A stretch of DNA of 30,949 nucleotides, taken from positions 1 through 30,949 of IMG/VR virus record IMGVR_UViG_3300043037_000122; one strand, 5' to 3'. Positions 21,456 through 29,936 of the stretch are shown here, in pieces. A program made the translations under genes and the position numbers. Every line of letters starts with the position of its first letter. Position 1 is the stretch's first letter. A model generated the notes under the pieces. The model did no database searches and was not told the DNA's origin. It saw only the letters and a program-made list of their open reading frames with translations. This DNA is from a virus.

Positions 21456-21943
21456 TGTCCGGCGGCATGACATTCACCATTCGCCCGTCGGGCCTCGACG
21501 CCATTGAAACAGCGTTGGGCAGGCTGCAGGCCACCGCAGGCGACCTGCGACCCGCCATGGACGAAATAGGCTCCCAGCTGTTGCAACGCACCCAGCGAAG
21601 GTTCGAAGAACAGCAGACACCGGACGGAGAAGCCTGGCAGCCCCTCTCTCCGGTTACTATCCGCAGAAGGGGCGATTCAGGCCCCATCCTGCGTATCACC
21701 GGGCATCTGTATGGAAGCCTTGAATACAAGGCACAGCCGGACTCGGTAGAAATAGGTACCAACTGGCCCTACGCCCGCATCCATCAGCTGGGTGCTGCCC
21801 AGGGCAGCTCCGGACGTTCCAGACGCAACGGTCCCATTCCGTGGGGCGACATTCCGGCCCGCCCGTATCTGGGGCTTTCAGATGAAGACAACGACGATGT
21901 CCTCGACATCATTGCCCGTCACCTCCAAGGAGGCATGTTGTGA
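21455..21943 (+). CDS. Virion morphogenesis/tail completion protein (gpG, gp31-like)
   Basis: A 162-aa protein matching the phage virion morphogenesis family (Mu G, P2 S-like). The recognisable region is MDEIGSQLLQRTQRRFEEQQTPDGEAWQPLSPVTIRRR, LRITGHLYGSLEY and the end PARPYLGLSDED. It helps join head and tail. In Mu this gene lies between F and I; here it follows gp36, an order shared with many BcepMu-type prophages. Start overlaps gp36 by one base. Confidence 0.85.
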   Translation: MSGGMTFTIRPSGLDAIETALGRLQATAGDLRPAMDEIGSQLLQRTQRRFEEQQTPDGEAWQPLSPVTIRRRGDSGPILRITGHLYGSLEYKAQPDSVEIGTNWPYARIHQLGAAQGSSGRSRRNGPIPWGDIPARPYLGLSDEDNDDVLDIIARHLQGGML

Positions 21944-22548
21944 TTGGTGCTGTTGAAACTGCTCTTATTGCCCGCCTCAGCGCAGCTAAAACACAAAATG
22001 TGCTGGGCTACCCCCTGAACGTGGAAAGTTACGGCGGCCAGCTGAACACTGAAGAGGATCTGGCCAGGTTCGTCCGCCGCCTGCCCTGTGCGATTGTCAC
22101 ATGCACCGGCGTGGGCAGGGGCGAAGATTTGGGTACGCGTTTCAGGGAACAGGGTACCTTTGCCGTACTGTGTGTTGCCCGGTCTTTGCGCAACGAACAG
22201 GCCTCCCGTCACGGCGGCAGACCCGGCGAAGTGGGGACCTACCAGATCCGCAACGATGTTATGACCCTGCTGTGCGGTCAGACTCTTGGCCTCAGGGGAA
22301 ACATTGAACCGCTTAGCCCGTATGGAACCCGTGTGCTTTTCAACGGCATGCTCAAAAACTTGGCGTTGTCGGTCGTGGCCGTGGAGTTTCGTACCGCATG
22401 GACGGTGGAACCCGCTGCAGACAGTGACACGGCAGAATTGCTGCCGGGAGATGCAGGGGCAGGAATAACCGACTTTACCCTTTTCTCCGGCGGCTGGGAC
22501 GTACCTGTTCCCGGCATCGGCGATGAGGTGGCTCTGCATAAGGAGTAA
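21940..22548 (+). CDS. Mu gp37-like protein (DUF1834)
   Basis: A 202-aa protein of the DUF1834 family: GAVETALIARLSAAKTQNVLGYPLNVESYGGQL at the N-terminus, then RRLPCAIVTCTGVGRG and the mid block GTFAVLCVARSLRNEQASRHG, with LEF-type strands later. It likely serves as a tail terminator or neck protein. Start is GTG after AAGGAGG, overlapping the gpG stop by 4 bp. Confidence 0.82.
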   Translation: MIGAVETALIARLSAAKTQNVLGYPLNVESYGGQLNTEEDLARFVRRLPCAIVTCTGVGRGEDLGTRFREQGTFAVLCVARSLRNEQASRHGGRPGEVGTYQIRNDVMTLLCGQTLGLRGNIEPLSPYGTRVLFNGMLKNLALSVVAVEFRTAWTVEPAADSDTAELLPGDAGAGITDFTLFSGGWDVPVPGIGDEVALHKE

Positions 22549-22550
22549 CC

Positions 22551-22790
22551 ATGTCTGACATGATCATTATCCGGCCTGCCACTCCCGGTGCTGTCGTGCG
22601 CGATCCCGTATCGTTCCGGCAAGTCAGGGATGAAGGTGAAAAGAAACCCCGCAACGTCTACTGGCAGCGCAGACTGGATGCCGGTGACGTTGTCATCGTG
22701 CCTGAAGCGGCAACCACTCAGACCAGCAAGTCCGGTACCAGTTCGCCCCGCGCGGGAAAAACCGGAGAGCGCCCTGCCCATAAGGAGTAA
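22551..22790 (+). CDS. DUF2635 protein (Mu gp38-like)
   Basis: A 79-aa protein of DUF2635: IIIRPATPGAVVRDPVSFRQVRDEGEKKPRNVYWQRRLDAGDVVIV is the family pattern, followed by a disordered Ser/Thr/Lys tail. It stands between gp37 and sheath as in Mu. Its role in tail assembly is unknown. AAGGAG precedes the ATG. Confidence 0.82.
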   Translation: MSDMIIIRPATPGAVVRDPVSFRQVRDEGEKKPRNVYWQRRLDAGDVVIVPEAATTQTSKSGTSSPRAGKTGERPAHKE

Positions 22791-22792
22791 CC

Positions 22793-24259
22793 ATGACCAT
22801 CAGCTTTGCACAAATACCGGTTACCATTCGCACCCCCGGCCAGTATGTAGAGTTCGACAATTCTCTGGCCAACAAGGGACTGGTGCGCGATATGGCCCGG
22901 GTATTGCTGCTCGGACAGCTTTTGCCCGGTGGTAATGCAACGCCTCTTACCCCTGTCCGCGTATTGTCGGCGGATCATGCAGTGGCCCTGTTCGGCCGTG
23001 GCAGCATGCTGGCCGCCATGGCCGCAGCATTCAAAAAAGCCAACGAAGATTCCGATTTGTGGGTCGTACCCGTAGCAGACAATGTTGCAGGTCAGGCCGC
23101 AACAGGCACCGTCACCATTGCGGGTTCCGCTGTGGCTGCAGGCACTTTGTTGCTTTATGTGGGTGGCATCAAGGTACAGAGCTCCGTTGCTGTCGGAGCC
23201 AGCGCCGCAACCGTGGCCGCCGATCTTGCAGAAGCGGTAAACGCTTTACCCGATCTGCCTGTGACTGCTGCTGCTGAGGCGGCAGTCGTTACCCTGACCT
23301 CCCGGCACAAGGGCGAGTGTATGAACTCGCTCGACCTGCGCACCGTCTATTGGCAGGGAGATACCGAACCCGCCGGTCTTACCGTCACGTTATCGGCAAT
23401 GAGCGGGGGGTCCGGCAATCCCGATGTGAACAGCGCCATCGCCGTGCTGGGTGACGTTCAGTATCACCATATCATTACGCCCTGGACTGATGCCGCAAAC
23501 CTTGATGCTCTGGAGGCGGAGGTAGAAGACCGTTGGTCCGCCACCCGCCAGATTGAAGGGCAGATATGGGCGGCGCTTGCAGGAAGTCATTCGACCTTAT
23601 CCACAGCAGGCAGCTCCCGTAATTCCGAAGTGATCTCTATTATGGGCGCTCAGGGCAGCCCCACGCCGCCGTGGGTATGGGCCGCAGTGTATGGAGCCGT
23701 GGCGGCGTATCAGCTGGGTATCGACCCGGCCCGGCCTCTTCAGACATTGGTTCTGCCCGGCGTGCTTGCGCCGCGGGAAAAGGACAGATTCACCCGCGCC
23801 GAACGCAACCTGCTGCTGTACGACGGCATAAGCACGTTCCTTGTGGCGGTGGACGGCACTGTGTCCATTGAACGTGCCATCACAACGTATCAGGTGAATG
23901 GCTATGGCCTGCCTGACCCCAGCTATCTCGATGTGGAAACGCTCGCCACCCTGTCTGTCCTGCGCAGCACACTGCGTGCCCGCATCAGCCAGAAATTCCC
24001 CCGGCACAAGCTTGCGGATGACGGCACCCGCTTCGGCATCGGGCAGGCCATTGTTACGCCCGGTATTATCCGGGCAGAAGTGATTGCCCTGGCCCGGGCG
24101 TGGGAAGAACGCGGATGGGTTGAACAGGTGGATGCGTTCAAGGAGCAGCTGATTGTAGAGCGCAATGCCGACAATCCCACCAGGGTGGACGTGGTTCTGC
24201 CTCCTGATCTGGTCAACCAGTTGCGCGTATTCGCGGCGCTGGTCCAGTTCAGGGTCTAA
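22793..24259 (+). CDS. Contractile tail sheath protein (Mu L-like)
   Basis: A 488-aa sheath subunit. Family features are SFAQIPVTIRTPGQYVEFDNSLA at the N-terminus, a central Ala/Val/Thr-rich beta domain, GVLAPREKDRFTRAERNLLLYDGISTF and the C-terminal KFPRHKLADDGTRFG and DVVLPPDLVNQLRVFAALVQF. Identification shows that the phage is a myovirus. AAGGAG precedes the ATG by 6 nt. Length matches Mu gpL (about 495 aa). Confidence 0.93.
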   Translation: MTISFAQIPVTIRTPGQYVEFDNSLANKGLVRDMARVLLLGQLLPGGNATPLTPVRVLSADHAVALFGRGSMLAAMAAAFKKANEDSDLWVVPVADNVAGQAATGTVTIAGSAVAAGTLLLYVGGIKVQSSVAVGASAATVAADLAEAVNALPDLPVTAAAEAAVVTLTSRHKGECMNSLDLRTVYWQGDTEPAGLTVTLSAMSGGSGNPDVNSAIAVLGDVQYHHIITPWTDAANLDALEAEVEDRWSATRQIEGQIWAALAGSHSTLSTAGSSRNSEVISIMGAQGSPTPPWVWAAVYGAVAAYQLGIDPARPLQTLVLPGVLAPREKDRFTRAERNLLLYDGISTFLVAVDGTVSIERAITTYQVNGYGLPDPSYLDVETLATLSVLRSTLRARISQKFPRHKLADDGTRFGIGQAIVTPGIIRAEVIALARAWEERGWVEQVDAFKEQLIVERNADNPTRVDVVLPPDLVNQLRVFAALVQFRV

Positions 24260-24280
24260 CTATCGCAAAAGGAAAACAAT

Positions 24281-24637
24281 ATGTCTCAGTATCTCGGACG
24301 AGCGACCATCACCTACGACGGCAACAAACTGGACACGCAGAAATCCGCAAAGATCAATCTGGGGGGAATATCCCGCAAACCAGTGGTGGGCAGTGTCGGC
24401 GTGGGCTACGCCGAAGAAATGGTGCCCGCCACGGTGGAGTGCGAGGTCAACGTCTCCAGAGAGACACCCGTGGAGGCCATCCGCAACATCACGAACGCCA
24501 CTATCACCTTTCAGGCGGATATCGGCTCGACTTGGATCGTGCGCGAAGCGTTTCTTGAAGACGTGCTCCAACTCGGCGAAGGCGAAGGCGGCAAAATGAA
24601 AGTCAAATTCACGGGTTCTCCCGCAGAGCTCGCATAA
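24281..24637 (+). CDS. Tail tube protein (Mu M-like)
   Basis: A 118-aa tail tube protein: RATITYDGNKLDTQKSAKINLGGISRKPVVG, then ATVECEVNVSRETPVEAIRNITNATITFQADIGSTWIVREAFLEDVLQLGEGEGGKMKVKFTG, matching the Mu-type tail tube family. It polymerises inside the sheath on the tape measure. GGAAAAC precedes the ATG. Confidence 0.9.
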   Translation: MSQYLGRATITYDGNKLDTQKSAKINLGGISRKPVVGSVGVGYAEEMVPATVECEVNVSRETPVEAIRNITNATITFQADIGSTWIVREAFLEDVLQLGEGEGGKMKVKFTGSPAELA

Positions 24638-24653
24638 CTGATCAGGAATCATC

Positions 24654-25031
24654 ATGAACGACATAACCGAAACAGCTGAAGTCCAGAATAAGCCCGCTGA
24701 GGACTGCGCCGGTGCCGTGTCTCCGGTGCGTGTAGCCTTATCCCGCCCTTTCATCGTCGGGGAAGCAACCTATACCCATCTTTCTATCCGCGAACCCTTT
24801 GTGGAAGACCAGCTGGCCGTGGATGAACCCGGCCTCACGCAGGGACAGACTGAGCTCCGGCTTATCGCCAGACTGTGCGGGGTGCGGGCGGAGGCTCTGC
24901 ACAAACTGCCTTCCTGCGATTACATGAAACTGCAACGGAGTCTGTACGGTTTTCTCTTGCCCAGCGCGGCTGTATCCGCCGGGCCGCGCTCGAACTTGGG
25001 CATATATCCGGCTGGAGCAGACGGGAAATAG
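24654..25031 (+). CDS. Tail assembly chaperone, short form (gp41-like, TAC_7)
   Basis: A 125-aa zero-frame product. The region about 25-100 (VRVALSRPFIVGEATYTHLSIREPF, LIARLCGVRAEALHKLPSCDYMKLQRSLYGF) matches the tail assembly chaperone family located between tube and tape measure. After codon 100 the zero frame (LLPSAAVSAGP...) no longer looks like the family, whereas the -1 frame does. Such genes bind the tape measure during tail assembly and are not in the virion. Confidence 0.85.
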   Translation: MNDITETAEVQNKPAEDCAGAVSPVRVALSRPFIVGEATYTHLSIREPFVEDQLAVDEPGLTQGQTELRLIARLCGVRAEALHKLPSCDYMKLQRSLYGFLLPSAAVSAGPRSNLGIYPAGADGK

Positions 25032-25111
25032 AAGGCATGCCGGTTCAGGAGTTTCTCTCCTACCACGCAGAAGCTCTCCGTCTGACCCGGGATCTGATGC
25101 AAACGGGTTAG
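24654..25111 (+). CDS. Tail assembly chaperone, -1 frameshift form
   Basis: The -1 frame is open from before 24875 to 25111 and encodes SLAQRGCIRRAALELGHISGW, then SRREIEGMPVQEFLSYHAEALRL, a typical C-terminal part of chaperone fusions. Joining at the T4 run in GGTTTTC (24948-24954), just after GF at codon 100, gives a 152-aa product. The site is not a perfect X XXY YYZ heptamer in the zero frame; only a single-tRNA slip on UUUU fits. No separate ribosome site is seen for the second frame. Mu-like phages use frameshifting at this position. Confidence 0.65.
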
Positions 25112-25150
25112 CCGGGCCGGAATGAACCAGACAGCGACAGGGAGGATACA

Positions 25151-26998
25151 GTGCTCGGTTCAGGCCAGATGGCACTTAATATAATGATCGGGGCCGCTCT
25201 TTCGGGCGGCTTCCGGTCTTCCCTCGGCACGGCAGGGTCAGAGATCAACCGGCTCTCCGACCGGTCCATGCATCTCGGGGAATCCCTGAACGTGGCGGAC
25301 AGACAGATGCGCAGCCTGAGTGGCGGTGCGGAAAACCTGCAAGGTCATCTGATGCAGGTGGGTCAGGCCATCGGGTCGTTGATGATTATCCGCAACGCCA
25401 TAACCATGGCCGGAGATCTGCAGCACCGGCTGGCTGCAACCGGCATAACGGCAGACCTCACGGCAGCCCAGGTAACTGAATTGCGTAACCGTTTGCGGCT
25501 GCTTTCCGTGCCGGATGCTACCAACCAGTCGGTGGACGAGCTGGAAAGAGGTTTCAACAAGCTGGTCAGCGCAGGTATGGATTCGGGCAAGGCTCAGGAT
25601 GCGTTATACGGCATCGGACGAACCGCAACGGCTACACAGGCGAGCATTGAAGACCTCTCTGACACTTCATACGTCCTCATCGAAACTCTTGGGGTTGCCC
25701 CGGATGCACTAACTGCCGAACTGGACCGTCTGGCCTATGCAGGTGGCCGTGGAGCTTTTGAGCTGAAGGATATGGCCAAATATTTCCCCATGCTGGGGGC
25801 CGGAGCCAAAGCGCTGAAGCTTCAAGGAAGCGAAGCCGTGGGCACGTTGGGTGCCGCTTTGCAGATAGCCAAGCGGGGCGCAGCCGATCCCGGCGAAGCC
25901 GCAAACAACATGGCAAACTTCATGCGGGCCTTGTCTTCTCCCGAAACCCTGAAGAATGCCAGGCAGGCGGGAATCAATATCAAGGGTATTATCCGCAAGG
26001 CGTGGGCGGAGGGCCGCAACCCGCTGGAGGATGTGCTGGAGGCCGTCAAGGCTAAGACCAAGGGCGATCCTTTCAAGATCGGCCAGATATTCCGGGATGC
26101 GCAGGTTCAGAACTTTCTCAAGCCGGTTCTTGCAGACCTCGACGAGCTGAAAGCTCTCAAGAATGACATCATGACGAAGAGCACCGGAACCGTGGACCGG
26201 CAGTACGTCATCATGATGGACCAGTTCAACGAAAAGACCAAAGCTTTTGACAGTTCCCTGACCAAGCTTGGCGATTCCCTCGGGCGCTCCTTCCTCGCCC
26301 CGCTCGGGGCTGTTGTGAGCATACTCACGCCGTTCATCGGTTTTCTGGCCGATGCAGCTGATGCCTCGCCGGTGTTCACCTTCACGCTTGTCACGCTGGG
26401 GGCCGCGCTCACGGTGCTTCCTCCGGCTATTATGCTGGTAGGTGCCGCATTGCGGGTCATGGGGGGGGCAATGATGGCCAACCCTATTATGGCAGGAATT
26501 GCCCTTATTGGGCTTGGTGCGGCCTATCTTATCGATCATTGGGATGCTGTTGCCGACTTTTTCAAGGGCATTTGGGAACCGGTGCGACCCTATTGGGAAA
26601 AGTGGTTCGGCTGGATCGGTGCTGCATGGGACAAGATGAGTCCTATATTCGAAACAGTTGGCAAGTGGTTCGGAATCGGGGAAGAGGCTCCGGCCGCTGC
26701 AGCTGCGGCGCAGAAATCAGCACCCCGGATGGGTGATGCATTACAAGGTTCGCCGACGGCATCTGCCGGACAAAAAAGCCCCAGGATGGGAGCCGGAATC
26801 AACGCCGCAGAAAAGCGCGGTGCGTCCCTGACTGCCCGCAGCGGCCAGCAGGAGAGCTCATCCGGCAGGACAATGCGGCACTTCATCGAACTCACGGTGC
26901 GCGGCCTGCCTGCAGGCTCCAGCCTGGTGGCCCGCTCCGACAGTTCCGACGTCACCATCAACGCACGCACCGGCCCTCTCATGGCCGGGGCAAACTAA
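25151..26998 (+). CDS. Tail tape measure protein
   Basis: A 615-aa protein. The N-terminal 330 residues are helical with the TP901-type tape measure pattern (IRNAITMAGDLQHRLAATGI, DELERGFNKLVSAGMDSGKAQDALYGIGRTA, DMAKYFPMLGAGAKAL). Hydrophobic segments follow at about 385-400, 407-430 and 440-460, then a Trp-rich block (WDAVADFFKGIWEPV) and a disordered tail. It sets tail length and probably makes the membrane channel. GTG start at 25151 with GGGAGG 5 nt upstream; ATG 25178 is an alternative. Confidence 0.9.
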   Translation: MLGSGQMALNIMIGAALSGGFRSSLGTAGSEINRLSDRSMHLGESLNVADRQMRSLSGGAENLQGHLMQVGQAIGSLMIIRNAITMAGDLQHRLAATGITADLTAAQVTELRNRLRLLSVPDATNQSVDELERGFNKLVSAGMDSGKAQDALYGIGRTATATQASIEDLSDTSYVLIETLGVAPDALTAELDRLAYAGGRGAFELKDMAKYFPMLGAGAKALKLQGSEAVGTLGAALQIAKRGAADPGEAANNMANFMRALSSPETLKNARQAGINIKGIIRKAWAEGRNPLEDVLEAVKAKTKGDPFKIGQIFRDAQVQNFLKPVLADLDELKALKNDIMTKSTGTVDRQYVIMMDQFNEKTKAFDSSLTKLGDSLGRSFLAPLGAVVSILTPFIGFLADAADASPVFTFTLVTLGAALTVLPPAIMLVGAALRVMGGAMMANPIMAGIALIGLGAAYLIDHWDAVADFFKGIWEPVRPYWEKWFGWIGAAWDKMSPIFETVGKWFGIGEEAPAAAAAAQKSAPRMGDALQGSPTASAGQKSPRMGAGINAAEKRGASLTARSGQQESSSGRTMRHFIELTVRGLPAGSSLVARSDSSDVTINARTGPLMAGAN

Positions 26999-27017
26999 GA
27001 AAACGAAGGAGGCCAGC

Positions 27018-28193
27018 ATGGCAGCTTCATGGCGCGATAAGCTTCGCCCGGCATCCTTCCGGGGGGTGAGCTTCGAAGTGGCCACCCGTCAGTATGCCGG
27101 GGGCCGTCGTGTTGCCACTCACGAATATCCCAAGCGGGACGAACCCAGCAACGAAGATATGGGACGCAAGGCGCGGCAACTGTCGGTGGAGGCTTTCCAG
27201 TTCGGACCGGAATATCTGGGGCCGCGTAATGCCCTGCTGGAAGCGCTGGAGCAGGCAGGCCCCGGTGAATATGTGGACCCGTGGGGGCTTTCACATTCCG
27301 TGGTAGTCCGTTCGTTCTCAGCCTCCGAACGGTTGGATATGGGAGGGTATGTGGCATGGCGCATCGACTTCGCGGAAGATGCCGCCGGTGGACACGCCAG
27401 CCGTGCGGACACTGCAGCCCTGACGGCCTCTGCCGCAGATAACGCCGGGACAGTCTACGTGGAAGAGTTTCCGGAGTACTTCACGGTGCAGAATGTCCCG
27501 GATCAGGTCAGGTACGACGCACTCAATGATGTGGAAGGATGGTTGGGCAGGTGTGCCGGTTTCTCGCTGACAACGCCTGCAGCCCTGCGCTCGGTGCTGA
27601 ACATCAGGAGGCAGGCCGTGTCACTGCTGGATAAACCGCAGCAGCTTGCGCACAGCATTTTTGGCATCGTGGGATCACTTTTAGAAGGCATCGGCTCGGC
27701 AAATCCCAAGTCCCGTTATGCCGCAGCGAGAGATATCGCCGCGCTGGCTCCAGCCCGTCCTGATGCTTCGGTCGCTCCCTCACCGTCAACAGCCAACAGG
27801 GCAGCCCTTTCGGACATTACCTCGGGGCTGGCGCTGGTGCAGGCAGCCCGGGCCACCTCTGAAATGGACTTTGATGTTTACGACGACGCCGTGGCAGTGC
27901 GGCTGCAGGTCGCCGACGATCTGGATTCCGCCATGGCAAGTGCGTCAGACCCTCTCTATGAAACCTTGCACGCCTTGCGCACGGCCGTTGTGCGGGACAT
28001 ATCCTCGCGTGGAGCCAACCTGGCCAGACTGGCGGATCTGCAGACCACCGCAACGCTGCCCGCGCTGGTTGTGGCCTACGGGTATTATGGCGATGCCTCC
28101 AAGGAAACTGAAGTGCTTTCACGCAACCCTGTGATCCGGCATCCGGGATTTGTTCCCGGCGGAAGCACCCTGAAGGTGAAACGTTATGAGTGA
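27018..28193 (+). CDS. DNA circularisation/tail protein N (gp43-like)
   Basis: A 391-aa protein. The N-terminal domain WRDKLRPASFRGVSFEVATRQYAGGRRVATHEYPKRD with DMGRKARQLSVEAFQFG and NALLEALEQAGPGEYVDPWG is the DNA_circ_N family, present in the tail/baseplate hub of Mu and related phages. The rest is helical. Despite the family name it is a structural tail protein. AAGGAGG precedes the ATG. Its stop overlaps the P-gene start by 8 bp. Confidence 0.9.
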   Translation: MAASWRDKLRPASFRGVSFEVATRQYAGGRRVATHEYPKRDEPSNEDMGRKARQLSVEAFQFGPEYLGPRNALLEALEQAGPGEYVDPWGLSHSVVVRSFSASERLDMGGYVAWRIDFAEDAAGGHASRADTAALTASAADNAGTVYVEEFPEYFTVQNVPDQVRYDALNDVEGWLGRCAGFSLTTPAALRSVLNIRRQAVSLLDKPQQLAHSIFGIVGSLLEGIGSANPKSRYAAARDIAALAPARPDASVAPSPSTANRAALSDITSGLALVQAARATSEMDFDVYDDAVAVRLQVADDLDSAMASASDPLYETLHALRTAVVRDISSRGANLARLADLQTTATLPALVVAYGYYGDASKETEVLSRNPVIRHPGFVPGGSTLKVKRYE

Positions 28194-29268
28194 CATGGTC
28201 AGTATCCATACCGGGGGCACTATTCATGAAGGTTGGACGGAAGTTTCCATTACGCTGGCTCTGGATCGCCTCTCTGGCGAATTTGACGTGCGTCTGACTG
28301 ATTCATGGGTACGGAACGGCCGCACCTTTCGCTTTGATGTTCCCGAGGGCGCCTCCTGCGTGGTGCGCATAGACGGCGAAACCGTACTGACCGGGTATGT
28401 CGACGAGGTCGCCCGCGAGTACGACGAAACCAATCGGCGCACGTCCTTGCGCGGCCGGGACTCGGCGGGGGATCTGGTCGACTGTTCCGCTCCTGTGGCT
28501 GATTGGCAGGGCCGGTCGCTGGCAGCCATCGCTGCTGATCTGTGTGCCCCGTTCGGTATCAGCGTCCTGTCCCGGGCTGCAGCCGCACAAACGGCATTTC
28601 CCCGTTTTTCCACCAATCCCGGCGATACCGTGGCGGCCACGCTTGAGCGCATGCTGCGTCAGCGCGGACTCATGGCATGGTCCGATGGCCTCGGCGGCCT
28701 GATCATCGATACCGTGCAGGAAAGCAAGCCGATAGCCGTGCTGGAACCGGGACGAACCATCTTGTCGGCAAGCTGCTCCCGTTCCATGGCGGATCGTTTC
28801 GCCACTTATTCCGCCGTGGCGCATGCCGATGGCGGTGCTGATATGGACGACGTGGAAAATGCGGAGACCATCACGCGCCCCAGCGGCAGCGCCGCTGACC
28901 CGGGCGTATCCCGTCACCGTCCTCTGGTCCTGATTGCGGAAACACAGGCGGGCGGCCCGTCGCTGTCCACCCGGGCGGCACACGAGGCAAAGACCCGCGC
29001 AGCCAGAGGCTGGCAGGCTGTTTACACGGTGCCGGGCTGGAGGAATGACCGGGGCTTGCTCTGGCGTCCCGGACAAACCGTCACTCTGCGGGATGATCTG
29101 CTTTCCCTGTCCGGTAACTGGGTCATCACACAGGTCCGGTTCCGTCAAACGGACCGGGAAGGTACTGCTGCAGAACTTACGGTGGCCCGGGCTGCGGCTT
29201 TTTCCGTGCTGGCCGAACCGGAAAAGGCCAAAGGCCAACGCGGATGGGATGAGGAGGATGCCGCATGA
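28186..29268 (+). CDS. Baseplate hub protein P (gp44-like)
   Basis: A 360-aa protein of the Mu P family: YEVSITLALDRLSGEFDVRLTD-type start (WTEVSITLALDRLSGEFDVRLTDSW), GETVLTGYVDEVAREYDET, RTSLRGRDSAGDLVDCSAP and a later WRPGQTVTLRDDLLSLSGNWVITQV. It corresponds to the gpD/gp27-like hub of contractile tails. Start and stop overlap with neighbours by 8 and 4 bp. Confidence 0.9.
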   Translation: MSDMVSIHTGGTIHEGWTEVSITLALDRLSGEFDVRLTDSWVRNGRTFRFDVPEGASCVVRIDGETVLTGYVDEVAREYDETNRRTSLRGRDSAGDLVDCSAPVADWQGRSLAAIAADLCAPFGISVLSRAAAAQTAFPRFSTNPGDTVAATLERMLRQRGLMAWSDGLGGLIIDTVQESKPIAVLEPGRTILSASCSRSMADRFATYSAVAHADGGADMDDVENAETITRPSGSAADPGVSRHRPLVLIAETQAGGPSLSTRAAHEAKTRAARGWQAVYTVPGWRNDRGLLWRPGQTVTLRDDLLSLSGNWVITQVRFRQTDREGTAAELTVARAAAFSVLAEPEKAKGQRGWDEEDAA

Positions 29269-29819
29269 TAAGCCGTGATGATTTTCAGCGCCTCATCGCC
29301 CCGGTGGTTCAGCGGGTCCGCCTCATGGTTTCCCGTGCCGTCGTTCGTCTGGTGGATTCCTCCCGGCGTGTGCAGGTGCTGCAGGCCGGGCTGCTGGCAG
29401 GCGAAACGCGGGACAATCTGGAATGCTTCGAGCACTACGGATTCACCTCCAATCCCCTGCCGGGCATGGAAGCGGCCGTCATGTTCATTGGCGGTGACCG
29501 GTCTTCAGGCGTTGTGGTGGCTGTCGGTGATCGTCAGTTCCGCCTGCGCGGCCTCGAGCCGGGTGAAGTGGCCCTGTATACGGATGAGGGCGATTCACTG
29601 GTTTTTAAGCGCGGCAGAACCGTGGAGCTGAGCACCCTGCACGTGCAGATCAGCGCGACCGAAGACATCAGCATGGCCACGAAACGGTTTTCCGTCACCG
29701 GTACCGAATCCGTCATGATCAACACTCCCGCCCTCACCGCGCGGGGAGTAGGAGACGCTGCTGCGACCGCCTGCTTAGAAGGCAATGGAGACATCTTTTC
29801 ACTATTTTTCATAACATAG
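29265..29819 (+). CDS. Baseplate assembly protein V (gp45-like), C-terminally truncated
   Basis: The frame is 184 aa. Residues 1 to about 165 follow the Mu gp45/V spike family (APVVQRVRLMVSRAVVRLVDSS, GLLAGETRDNLECFEHYGFTSNPLPGMEAAVMFIGGDRS, then the beta-rich C-terminal repeat VHISATED-like segment). The family end, with a short linker and His/Pro-rich tail after the GNGD region, is absent; the last residues FSLFFIT come from AT-rich sequence unlike the gene body. I infer truncation by insertion of the next element at about 29780-29810. The spike is probably non-functional or altered. Confidence 0.85.
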   Translation: MISRDDFQRLIAPVVQRVRLMVSRAVVRLVDSSRRVQVLQAGLLAGETRDNLECFEHYGFTSNPLPGMEAAVMFIGGDRSSGVVVAVGDRQFRLRGLEPGEVALYTDEGDSLVFKRGRTVELSTLHVQISATEDISMATKRFSVTGTESVMINTPALTARGVGDAAATACLEGNGDIFSLFFIT

Positions 29820-29936
29820 CACTACCACCTATAATCAATGAAGTCTTCAACATGGCAACATTGTTGTGCTTGCCATATTTTTCATCTATTGTCATATTTC
29901 AGGTTGGAAATAGGGTTGGAAAATAGGAGGGAGTAC
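29820..29936 (+). promoter_or_regulatory. Junction and leader before the integrase
   Basis: AT-rich 117 bp without a gene. It contains an inverted repeat ATGGCAA-N11-TTGCCAT (29852-29876), the palindrome CAACATTGTTG (29856-29866) and a near tandem GGTTGGAAATAG/GGGTTGGAAAATAG (29902-29926), then GGAGGG before the integrase ATG. These are candidate recombinase arm or core sites and promoter sequences; none is proven. Confidence 0.35.

Larger units (their letters stand above)
1182..29810. mobile_element. Mu-like transposable prophage (BcepMu-type layout), right part interrupted
   Basis: One element carries MuA-type transposase, MuB-type ATPase, GemA, a Mor-type activator, and a Mu head and contractile-tail set in canonical order. 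Early genes run leftward and late genes rightward from a repressor region near 9300, as in BcepMu rather than Mu itself. The left end is placed at 1182 because the host Ste24 frame is intact up to there and a TG dinucleotide and phased repeats follow. A Mu-type insertion would duplicate about 5 bp of target, predicted here to be GAGTA (1177-1181). The right end is not in the window. Genes expected after baseplate V (W, J-like, tail fibres) are absent because a tyrosine-recombinase element begins there. Confidence 0.85.

Noticed and set aside
25709-26539. 276-codon minus-strand ORF
   Set aside because: Antisense to the tape measure gene, no recognisable domain.
28303-29238. 311-codon minus-strand ORF
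   Set aside because: Antisense to the baseplate hub gene; composition typical of a shadow frame in GC-rich DNA.
29931-29935. GAGTA next to the integrase start as the second copy of the predicted target duplication
   Set aside because: Five bases recur by chance; no phage end repeats or CA border precede it, and host protease sequence does not follow.
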